Shown: piece by piece, positions 36,375 through 47,628 of the stretch
How the letters are laid out: each line of letters starts with the position of its first letter
Position numbering within the stretch: position 1 is the stretch's first letter
Assembly (NCBI GenBank): GCA_021613535.1
Contig: CP075495.1
Span: forward strand, 3,038,001 to 3,102,000
DNA: 64,000 nt
Origin: Adineta vaga
Lineage: Eukaryota; Rotifera
Reading direction: 5' to 3'
Notes under the pieces: generated by a model
What the model was told of the DNA's origin: nothing
The model's database searches: none
What the model saw: the letters and a program-made list of their open reading frames with translations, nothing else
Program-made: the position numbers and the translations under genes

Positions 36375-39300
36375 TTAATACCCATTGCTTGTAATTGGTG
36401 TTGATAAAGTCAATGCATGTTCATCATGACCATTGAGAAATGATGGTGATGCACATTCACCAGCAAGTAATTGACTACTATTTGGTGTTGTTGATGACGA
36501 TGATATTGGTGATGATGGATCCGTATTATTTCCATTCATTCCATTATTCATTAATGATGGCGTCATTAAATATCGATAAACATAGATACGATAATCTTTA
36601 CTTGCAAGAACAACACTTCCATCATCAGTCAATGCAACATCAAAACATTGAGCATGTTTTACTTTCGATTCTAATGCGTTGATTAATTGACCATCTAAAA
36701 TAATGTAAACAGTGATATTATTTTTTTTAAATGAGACTTATTATTTCCTTACCTTGAGTAAATATCGTTAAATTAAAATTATTATGATTGTCAGCAATTA
36801 ATACATCACCTTGACTATTTTGTACTACACCAATGGGATAATTAGTTATACCTTCGGAACCAATTGTACGTAAGAATTGTCCATCATAAGAGAAGACTTT
36901 AATACAATGAGCACGATTATCCGATATAAAGATTTCTTGTTTATCATTACAACAAACACCATTGGGAAATTCCAAATATTTTGAACATGTAAATTTATTT
37001 AATACATTACCATTGATATCAAAAATAAAGACACGCATTACTTTACATTCAACAACAATTATGTGACCCATATTATCAACACAAACACCTAGAAAACATT
37101 AAAAACTATGTTTTTAGAAAAAAAAGAAATATTTAATCAAGATTATTTTCATACCACGTGGATGTTGTAAAACATTGGCACCAAATTTACGTATAAATTG
37201 TCCATATTGATTATAAATTTGTATTTGATGTGTTGGACTACGTTCGGTAACAACAATATCACCTGATTGACGAAATACTGCAACACGATTAGGATATAAT
37301 AATTGTCCATCACGTTTTCCACATTCACCAAATTGAAAACGAAAACGTCCTAGAATATATTTATGTACAGATATGAACTTTCTACTTAAAATAAGTATCA
37401 AATAAAATCACAACTGTTTTAAATTACTGATAACGAAAAATTTCAATCATTAAAATCGAACTTTATCTTTGGATATTATTCTTACCATTTGAATCAAAGA
37501 TTTGTATACGATGATTATTTGTATCAGCAACAATAATATCACCTTGACCATTAACAGCTACACCTGATGGTTCAGTAAATTGTCCTTCTAAAACACCGAA
37601 TTCTCCAAATTTTTGATGATAGATCATTTTATGACGTTTGATTGTCGAACCATTTGAACGCGATGGTAAAAGAAGATGATGAGGAATTGATGAATATCCA
37701 TCAAGTGAATCAACAAGATCAACACCTGAATCTTGTCCATTAAGATTACCATTTCCACTACCAAGACCACCATTGCTTGATGTTAATGAACTTGAAAGTT
37801 GTTGTTGTTGTTGTTGTTGCGATAACGATTGTGCTGGTAATTGTGACCCATTCGACCATAATTCATATGGATTGATATCAATTGCATTTGACGAGAGCGA
37901 AAAATTCAATGGTGTCGATGTTGATAGATTGGGAAATTTTGATATTGATGATGGTGGTAAACTACACGATAACATATCAATACCATTTAAAAGATGATTT
38001 GTATTTGTTTGTTGTTGTTGTTGAACGGATTTTGTTGGACTAAGTGCCATCATATTTGTTTGATTTTGATGATGATTATGATTAAGACAAGAATTAATTG
38101 TTGATGGTGGACCGATAATCTTACTGAAATTATCATTAGTTAACTAGAAGAAAAAACAACATGTCAAAAAAAGAGAATTCTAGTCTCTCTTGAGATTTGG
38201 ATCATTCGTTCATTTTTCTTTTCTTTGTTCTTCAAAGCAAATAATATTCTCTCAAGAGATTTTAAGAATGAAAAGTCAAATAGTAATTCTCAATAGAATA
38301 TCTCGTCTAATCAAATATATTTTCTTCAAAAACTTCTTCTTTTTTTCAACTAAACCTCGAAAAAAGTTGCACTAATTGAAACGAATTTGATTAATTAATC
38401 TCTACTGCAAGATTTCAAGATAAACTCCAGATCATACATTTGTTTTCACTCAATGTTTTGGAACATGAAATTTCTATTAAAATATTCTTCAAACAGATTC
38501 TGGTTTGTTCTTTGTTAAATAAAATATTAGAAATAGAATTGTGATTAATTAATGATTGCCATGTTAGAAGAAGAGAAAAAAAAATGAGTGAAGTCAGGAT
38601 TTCCGTCTTTGATTATTAAAGAAGGAACGACCTTCATCTCGTCAAAGAAATTTGATAAGAACGGTATCGAATGATGCAACTGTCACTTTAACTATGATAT
38701 AAAACAACTGTTTTTCTTCCTTGATACTATTCAAGTATAGAATTACGTTCTTTGTTCGGAAATTGAAAAAGAAAAGTTAAATGAATTTCTTACTTTTTGT
38801 GGGCGTGGTTTAAAATGATTATTCTAAAGAAAATGGAGACAATTTGATTAGTCATTTTCTTTGTATTCTAATGAAATTTACCGAAGCGGATGTTTCTGGT
38901 GATGATCGAACATATCCAAATGTATTCCGTATACCATTTTGAATTGCCTAGGAAAAAAAAGAATCTTTAGGTTTTATCAGTTCTATTTATCAAATCTTTA
39001 CTTGAAAATTCGAAACAAATTCCAGTTCAAATGCTGATGTTTGTCCAAGTGTGTCTGGTATTGTTTGAACAAGTGAATTGAATTTATTTTCGAGTTGTTT
39101 TTTAAACATCAATATTTCTGTTGTTGATGAATTTTTAAATAATCGATCAGAAAATTCCAATGGCTAAATATATAGAAATAGAAAAACAAAAGTATAAATC
39201 AATTTTTTCTATTTACTAAATTAGCACGTTCAACTGCGTCATCAATTTTTTGCATTTGATTCGTTAACATTGTTTGTTTTTCATTAAATGTATTGTCTAA

Positions 39301-42300
39301 CTCCTAGATTAGTAATTCAATTTATAAAAATTAATTTTTTTCTATATAGGAAGAAAAAGAACGTTTACTTTTATTAATTCATGTTTTCGATCATCAATTA
39401 ATTGTCGATAGAATGTATATGTTTCATTGATATCATGTTGGGCTTTATTATATTGTGTCTAAAAATAAAACGAACAAGTGTAAATGAATTCATCAAATTT
39501 TTTTTTGTCTTACTTGTAATTGACTATAAGATCGATCGACCGTCTTTTGTGAATGTCTTAAATCATTCAAACGTTGTCGAGTATTTTCTACCATATTCTG
39601 TAATTTTGCTACTTGATGCGAGCCTAAATTAAGAAAAGATCATCAACTATTATTAATGACCTTTAGAGATATATGTTCTTTACCTGCGTCATTTAATGGA
39701 ACAAATTCATGCCCAGCAGGTCCATGATCTGTTGTTGTACATGTCGAACAAACTATGAAGAGAGAGAGAAGAAAGAAAATTTCAATTTATTGAATAAAAG
39801 TCATAAAAGAAACGCATGATATTTACTTGGCATATTGCAAGTCGTACAAAAATATTTTAATGTTTCATTTTTATGATTAGAACAAAAGACTAAACGAAGA
39901 TCATTTCCATTTGAATCAAGTTCTTTTATATGAACAACCTAGGAAAGAAAAAATATATATATATATATATAGAAAATAATCAATTGATTACAATCGAAAA
40001 TAGGCTCACATTAATTCTATTGGAACTTAGAGAACAATCATTATTGATAATAGTACACATATTAGGATTCGTCGTTCTTAACGACTATTCTTATGATTTG
40101 ATGATCATCCACAACATCCAAAAAGAAGAAGAATGAAGGAAATGCGATTCTACTCGTTTCTTTTTGCCTCTGCAAAAATCTTCGAGACGAATGTAAAATA
40201 CATAGAAAAGAGAAAGGAAAGAAAAAGCACACGCTAGTAACATCATCAATTTTTAGTATATATATATATGCGTGTGTGTTAAGATGTTGCTTGAAAGGGA
40301 AGAAAAAGAGAAGGAAAAAATAGAAATCAGTGAGTCCCGTTGTCGAGAAGTTCATTTCGGTCGACGAACGTATTGTATTCTAGTTGCTTAGGGGCTCTCG
40401 TCTGCCTCTGTTCTCCTCCCTCTTCATTAGAATTCAATTTCTTTTTCTTTTTCTTCTTCTTCTTCTATTCTCGTTTTTTTCTCTTTATCTTATATTAGAT
40501 CCCTGGAAATGAGTTTCTTTCTTTGTCTCTTCTATTCTCCCTAAACAATATTCTTCATCAATGGATGATGATGGTAGTTTTAGTGGTTAGATAAAAAGAT
40601 GAACAAGAATCTTGTTGCATATCTTGATAGTTATGTACGCACGCACGAGCACTCTACCAACGATAATTATTTGGCCTAAAACACTAAATTTTCTTTCCTC
40701 TTCACGCCTCTATTACAAAGATACCCTTGGACTTCCTTCTCGTTTTCGTTAATGTTTATTCTAAGAACTACAGTTGTTAAAACATCCCAGTAATCAAACG
40801 TTGGCTAGCAAAAAAAGAAAAAGAAAGAGAAAAAGAAAAGGCGAAACGGAATTTGAGCATCTAAATGACACAAGAGAGGGGAGAGAGAGAAATACGATCC
40901 GATCGTAATAGAAATACAACATCGAATTGCTTGAATGCATCTCCAAAAAATTGATAGGAAATCAGCGAGATAAGAAGAAGAGAAAGAGAAAATAAGGCAA
41001 AATCTAACTAAATTATGGAAATGCATGCTCAGTAATTATTATTGAATTATGTATGTGTGTTGTATATATATATATGTTTAGTAAACGATGGCAATGAAGA
41101 TGAGAAAAGAAAAAGAAATCAATCAATTAGAATAAATATCGACGAACGAGAAAGAAAGAAAGAAACAAGTTGGCAAGAACTATGAATGAATTGATGAAAG
41201 AAAACAGGTTATGTCAAAAATGAATCAAATAACTAACTGCTAGATGAAGTCTTTTCTTCTGCTTCTTTACAACTTATCGAGAAAAAAAAAGAAAACCTAA
41301 TCAAAATTTTACTCTTTCAATTGATTGTTACTTACGCGATGACCTTCGAAACGATTCATTATTTGATGTGCACAAACACATTGATGGCAGAGGAAGCTCG
41401 AACATTGGAAGCATTTTGCAATAGCCATTGATTCTGAACCTTTACATGCTGTACAACTTTTTGTTGAATGTTCTCCTAATGGTAACATATAATCATTGGA
41501 AAGATTTCCTTGATGATTTTGTACAGTATAATCCGGTAAAATATCGCTGAGCATTGTTGTTAGACCACATTGTGGACAACAAATACTTGCATCATTATTT
41601 TTCGGTAATTTTTCTACACATGATTCACATAATGTATGGAAACATTGAAGAACTTGTGGTCGATTTTGTTTATATGCTTCTTGACAATGAGGACAATCCC
41701 AATAATTATAGTGATTTTCTTGATGTTGTAGTTGTTTATGAAAAAATGGTGATGATGAACTACAAGGATTATCGACATTTGTTGTCGAATGAATACTAGA
41801 TAAACTTGAACTAGGTGATGAAGTTGTTAAACCAGCTACTAATGATGTATGTGTTGATGGTTGATTTAACATCTGTTGCATTTTTTGATGTTGTAGCTGT
41901 TGCTGAGGTGGATGTTGTTGGGATTGAAGACTACGCATAATAGAAATTGATTGACTGCTTGTATTGTTTGTATGTTGTTGCAATGGTGGCGGTGGTGAGG
42001 ATGATGATGCATATGCTGAATCGGTAAATGAGAAAGCAGTCGATGAACCGTTGGAACTCGAACCTGAACCATCATGACTCAGACATGTTGGAAGAAGTGT
42101 ATTTGATGATATATCCGATGTTGGTGGGAATAGACCAAAGAATGGCGAATTCTAAATAGATATCAATGAAGATAAGCAATTGTCGATATACTTTTTATCT
42201 CAATTAAATGTGACAATGTACGAATGAACACTCAATAGTGTCTCGGCTGGGCCAAAGGTCATCATTTATATGTATATTTACATTTATATACAGATAGTTG

Positions 42301-42678
42301 ACAATCATCATAGCTCTTCCTGCAATTCTTATTTCAAGTTTTTTTCTTTTCTTTTTTTGTCTTATTTCTTAATATGACATTTAAGTATCAATTGATAAAA
42401 GAGAATAATTCACTTTTCTACTAACTGATTGACTTCAATTGAATCTCTTTAAAAAAAGAAGAACACGATAAGAACAAAGACAAAAGGAGAAAACGATGAT
42501 GAAAAATGCTTCTGCCTGTCTCTTTCGAATGTCAATAAATGGCATATTGAATTTGCGTTTTTCAATTTTATTTTCGCTATCAATGTCGACATAGATATAT
42601 ATGTATGTGTTCTTTAGTTCGCTTTTGTTTTCATCTGTCAATTTTGCTTACCCATAAATCATTATCAATATCGAACAT
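36375..42678 (-). CDS. brat: Brat orthologue: RING/B-box/coiled-coil/NHL (TRIM-NHL) translational repressor
   Basis: Fourteen exons: 42652-42678, 41336-42151, 39827-39938, 39684-39752, 39514-39623, 39369-39458, 39217-39303, 39002-39163, 38882-38947, 38794-38823 (30 nt), 37486-38143, 37155-37349, 36753-37088, 36375-36694; total 1025 residues (fly Brat 1037). Order: a Gln/Ser-rich N-part, RING ~162-204 (CPHC...CFHTLCESC...CPQC), B-box 1 ~232-270, B-box 2 ~300-345 ([17 protein letters not shown]), coiled coil ~350-520, Gln/Ser linker and six NHL repeats ~698-1000. The NHL part is almost fly-identical ([60 protein letters not shown]). Brat binds mRNA 3' UTRs through the NHL propeller and recruits repressors, limiting growth and self-renewal. 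Fly Brat has no RING finger; this protein does. A 1.4-kb intron (39939-41335) separates B-box 1 from B-box 2. Confidence 0.95.
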
Positions 42679-43095
42679 TGTTATTAATACTGCTGTTGCT
42701 CGACTCCCACTAATAACAATCGGACTTTTTTTCTGCCAGCATGTCGCGTGAGTAGAGCGTCTGACTGACTAATGATTTGTCAAAATTGCCCCGTCTTTCT
42801 CTGTTGCTTTTTTCCTTTCTTTCGTTCTTTCTCTCTTTTTTTCTTCTTCTTCTTTCGCTTTCTCTTCTCGTCGACTACGTTCCGTATGTACCTCAAGCAG
42901 AATAGATCGTCAAGGTGTCTTATTTTTTTCCTCTCTCCTTCTCCCTCTACATATATATGTATATATATTCAGAGAGAGAGAGAGAGACAGACGATTGATG
43001 TGAGCATGTCAACATCAACAATTGTCACAAGACATTCGACGCTATTAAATGTATCATGTTTTCAAAATTCTTTTTCCTTCTGATAGAATCGACAA

Positions 43096-44809
43096 ATGAA
43101 TTTTATTCGAACATTTTTAACAACCGCAGGAATAAGAACAAGAAAAAAACTTTTGGACATCTGCGAAGAAAAAGTTGAACGTCCATGCAGCTGTTCGTAA
43201 AATAATTTATGCACGGATTCACTCATTACAAATAGAACCGAATGCAAATTTTCTCATGTTTTTTTTTCTTCGAACGAAAGAAAACAAAAAAGGGCATAAG
43301 TCATCGTGATGATTGTATGCTAAGGTTTTTTTTGTCGATTAACTTTCTATTACTCATTGTATCATATGCAAATAGATAATCATAAAAGCACTCCTCAATT
43401 TGATCGATCATATATGATTGATGAAATAAATGCTTTAAATAGTAACACAAACACATTTCTCGAATCGATCTTGTTCTTTTCAAGCACAATATTCTTACAG
43501 TTGGTGTCTACATATCGTGTCAAATACGTGTAATAAAGTTAAAACAACAACGAAACAAAATGTTTCTTCTGTTTTTTTTCTTTTTCTATATATGTGCGAT
43601 ATATGTGTATCTACACTGTTGTTGTTCACGCTTGTATAATAATCAATGCAGTGAAATCGAAAGGTGCTAGAATAGTAAATTATTGAAAACCTTTCGTTTT
43701 CATCTATTTGTCATGTAAATCAAAGACATTCTCTTGTCAAAATGAACAAGCATGTTTATATAACAAACATTAGTTCTCGAATGAAAGGTGTTAATCTATT
43801 AGTCAAATATAATCTAATCTTTCTCCAGATAAAAGCTTGCTATGTACAAATGAGGAAAAGACAATCAGAGAGAGAGAAGGAAGTCGGAATTGAATGAAGA
43901 ACATCATCATTTATATATAGATAATATTCTCGAGGAAATAGAAAAGAAATCGTAATGATGTTATGCTTTTTCACAGCTTGAGGATAATAGTAATGCACAG
44001 AAAAATACTAGTCTAATTTGATTAATGCTTGAATAACTTTGTTTTCTGTTTTCAGAAGAAATCTAAATCAAAGCATTGATTCGTTGTTGTTAAACCAAGC
44101 ATAACTTAATAACTACATATCCGATAAAATATAATTCTCTGCTAGTTTTATATGAAACCTTTTATTCAATTCAAACAGCACAAGATAACATTCAATCAGA
44201 GTTTTTTGGTCCTTTAACCTTGATCGAAATACATATTAACGAGTAAGAACTCCTTCTGCTTTTTTTTATCGGATGACCCTGAAAGAATCTCAACTTTCAT
44301 CTCTCTCACACACATACACGCTTGTGCTCGCGCGCACTATTGGTACGTTCTTCTGAAGAAACTATGTAAACCGCAAATAATATGTTCGTCCATATGTTTT
44401 TCTGTTAGAAGATTTTACTGACAAAATGCTTCGCTCATCAATATAACTAAGGGAGATATGATAAAATAAATTAACTGCATCGTTCGAAAAGAGGGAGGAA
44501 AAAATCGCAAATAGTATGTTGTTTTCATAAATAACATTTGTTGAAAGCTTTTCATAGACCCACATGCACACGAATCAAAGGTGTCCGTTGACGAAAACAA
44601 CAACAACAACAACGAAAAGAAAGAAAGAGACAAGAGAAAAGATTAGTTATGTGATTTTACCTGATCATGAACATCATCTTCAACATCATCATATTGATTT
44701 GTTAAGAGAAGATCTTTGTCACGGTAAGGATGTTGAACATCAAATAAGAGCGACGAATCGTCGAGATCACCGTCAACAAAGATCGTTTTTAAAGTTGATG
44801 GAATCATAA
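43096..44809 (+). CDS. Weak candidate small gene head-to-head with brat
   Basis: Two frames join in phase: 43096-43196 (MNFIRTFLTTAGIRTRKKLL..., ending phase 2 at a GTAAAA donor) and 44647-44809 (after TTAG acceptor; HHIDLLREDLCHGKDVEHQ..., stop 44807-44809), giving 87 residues. The N-terminus is basic and amphipathic, as in a mitochondrial presequence. The second part has codon use like real genes here, is His/Arg-rich and unbroken. The start is 418 bp from the brat start in the opposite direction, so a shared promoter is possible. No family recognised; the 1.45-kb intron is long for this genome and intermediate exons may be missed. Confidence 0.3.
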
Positions 44810-46221
44810 TAAGTGCTTTTGAAATTGTAATTGTTAATAATGTTAACTAAAGTGGAAACTTAATAAGTCGATCGTTGATTGTTTGTGATTGTAGATGTTG
44901 TTGCTTGTATTCCATTATATGTTTTCTTTTTACTTTGCGCGTCACGCCATTATTTTGTTGGATGTGTCTGTGTTGTTGTCGATTCAAGCAGTAAGCGAAC
45001 AGTTAGAAGAAAACGAGAGAGAGAGAGAGGTAGAGAGAGAAAGAGCTTTTTTATATGCCAACACTGCTACAAAGATTGGTTTGGCCTGTATTTTCTGAAA
45101 GAAGAAGAAGAAGAAAAAAAAACGAGAGAAAGCGAAATAACAAATAAAATGTAGGCGAGTCAAGCAAAAAAATAGAAACGAGCGGGCATGAATGTGTGCA
45201 GTGTGGCTTCTTTCTTCCTTCTCTTCTGTGTATGTTTTTTTTACAAAAATATCTTTCTATCTAAAAGAAGAAAAGAAAGAAAGAAGGAGCAGAATTATGA
45301 AATCCGTCGTTTTGATGATAGTGAACGAGCACGAGCGCTCTTTTTTCTCTCTTGCTTCTTTTTTTTTCAATCTAAAGAGCATCGAAACAAAATGAGGACG
45401 ACGATGACGACGACGACAGTGTTGACTACATTATTATAGTTAAAGAATCGGTCAGAAGTGAAGAACAAAGATACTCCAACGATGCCCGATACTAAACATT
45501 CTTTATAATGATTCATCTGGCATGCACATGTTCGCTAGATTGGGAATAATCTTCGTCGATCGATATATCTATCTCAACGACAAAATCTCTAGATAGAAAA
45601 AGAAAAATATATATATATATGTATATACTTCATTGAATTTTCCCTCGCATGATTATTATCATCATCATCATCTGATAACTTTCTAGACGATTCGCAATGT
45701 TTTTCTTCGATCAGCATGACATTCTGTTGATGCTAGACTTAGAAAATAACATATCAGAAAAATAAATAAGAAGGAACGTGTGCGTGTCGATATACACATA
45801 TATGTATATGGAACGCACACGAATAATATCAGTCAAGGCTATATACGTTGTTATGATCAGTAGAAGTGCCACCAGTAATATGACAGATGTATACAAAAAC
45901 AACAACAACAACAACAACATCACAAGGAAAACATCGGATCGAAAGCAACGAACTTATTATTACCATATGACCCTTTTTTTTCTTCTTTTCTTTCTCTAAT
46001 CACCTCGATGTACGAGAAAGAAAGAATTGATCCGTGATAAAATGATTGACAAGAAGACAAATACCAATTGTGTTTACTCAATTCTATTCGAAAATCTTTC
46101 ATATCTGATAAAATATTATCATTGATACATAATTTATTTTCTTTATCTATAATAAATTTAATAATAATAAGAAGATATAAAGAGAGAAGATTAGTGAAAA
46201 AAAGGTTAACTATTGCTTTTT
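44810..46221. other. Intergenic, low-complexity DNA
   Basis: Purine-rich and T-rich tracts, a GAGAG run near 45014-45045, an (AAC)n run near 45898-45920 and AT tracts. Open frames are low-complexity (Arg/Glu or Phe/Leu runs) and not supported. Confidence 0.5.
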
Positions 46222-47396
46222 TTAAAATAAATCATTCATCAAAACATTTTGAATTTCTTGATCATGACAAATATCAATAAGAATTGTTCGTATAGGTTCA
46301 TAAGTTGTATTCATATAGATAGAAGAGAATTTACTGAAAATATTCGTATGCCAAGCAAGTGAATTGTTTAAACCCTAGAATATATCAAATGATATTAAAT
46401 AACTCTTTCAAGGACTTTCCACTTCATACTTTAATAAATGATTGATGATTTTTATACAAAAGTTTTAGAATAACATATGCACCATATGATGATTGATTTA
46501 ATATTTCTACAACTTTCTCCACTTTCATTGATATTAAACAATCATAGGAACTAGAAAATGAATAAATTTATAAATAATCTCATTGAAGATGCATCTACCT
46601 GGAGAGATCAGCTCGTTTGAAAATCGTTTCAATGATAAATAAACACATGTGTTCATATTTATTCAAATCACCAAGTAAATCAAAGAGAAAATCCTATTAA
46701 ATTATACAAGTTGATTATGAGTTATTTTCAAAAATTATCTTACGAAATGTTTAGGTAGATGAATAGTAATTGTGATCAATGCTTCTAATAAACATCGATT
46801 TGCATGAGATAATACACGATTTGGATTCATATATATTCGTACATGATTCAATAAGTTCTTATAACATGTTTCATTTGTTGACTAACAAAAAGAACATTTC
46901 ATTGTGTTTTTTTTTGTTCTGAATAGAAAAAGTTCGATACAAACTGTTGTTGATGAAAATATTCTTAAAGCTAATTCTCGATGACGTACTTGATTATCAG
47001 TTCGACAAAAAATAGCCTAAAATAAATGAAAAATCATAATTTCAATTCTACTTCAAGTAACTAACAAAACAAACAAACATGTAATAAATAACCATACGCA
47101 TTTGGGATATAATCTTGAGGAATATCTGTTGATGATATATATTGACGTATTAATTGAGTATTTTTAGTAAATTCATCATAATATATAGTTTGACTAACAT
47201 AATTATAACCCTGAAAGAAAAAAACAAAGAAAATCGATTTTCAAAACAAGATTTTGTTTACTTCACTACAATATAAAGCCCATTTTAATGCATTTAAAAT
47301 TTCGTGACTATTAGTCCAAGGAATTGATTTTGTTTGAATAATTGTTGTATAAATTCTCATAGATATATAGATACTTTTGAACAAATCCGTAGTCAT
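46222..47396 (-). CDS. Unknown all-helical protein, ARM/HEAT-like
   Basis: Seven exons (47262-47396, 47079-47210, 46945-47016, 46744-46881, 46599-46693, 46430-46550, 46222-46374) join in phase to 281 residues. The ATG at 47396 is chosen; another lies in frame 12 codons later (47360). The protein reads as successive Leu/Ile-rich helices (HEILNALKWALYCSE, HRELALRIFSS, RCLLEALITITIHLPKHF, LFIIETIFKRADLSS, YGAYVILKLLYKNH), which suggests an armadillo/HEAT-type solenoid. There is no signal peptide or membrane span. I cannot name the family. It starts 232 bp after the stop of the PKC gene on the same strand, suggesting an operon-like arrangement. Confidence 0.75.
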
Positions 47397-47628
47397 ATTT
47401 TTTAATCAAAGAACATCAAAAATAAGATTCAAAATGTAGTTGTCAAAACGTACGCAAAATGTCTAACAGTAGTCGTATTGGAGAATTCAAATAAACAAAT
47501 CACAATAGATATCGATTAGAAAGCGAGAGAAAGAGAGAGGAAAGAAAATATCATAACATTAGGCTAGATTTTTATTCATTTCTTCACTGGTATAGATTAC
47601 AAGTTAAAATAAAAGAGTATAAAGATTG

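Noticed and set aside
44879-45439. Frames with Arg/Glu runs or hydrophobic starts
   Set aside because: Arise from GA and T tracts; frames overlap and have no coding character.
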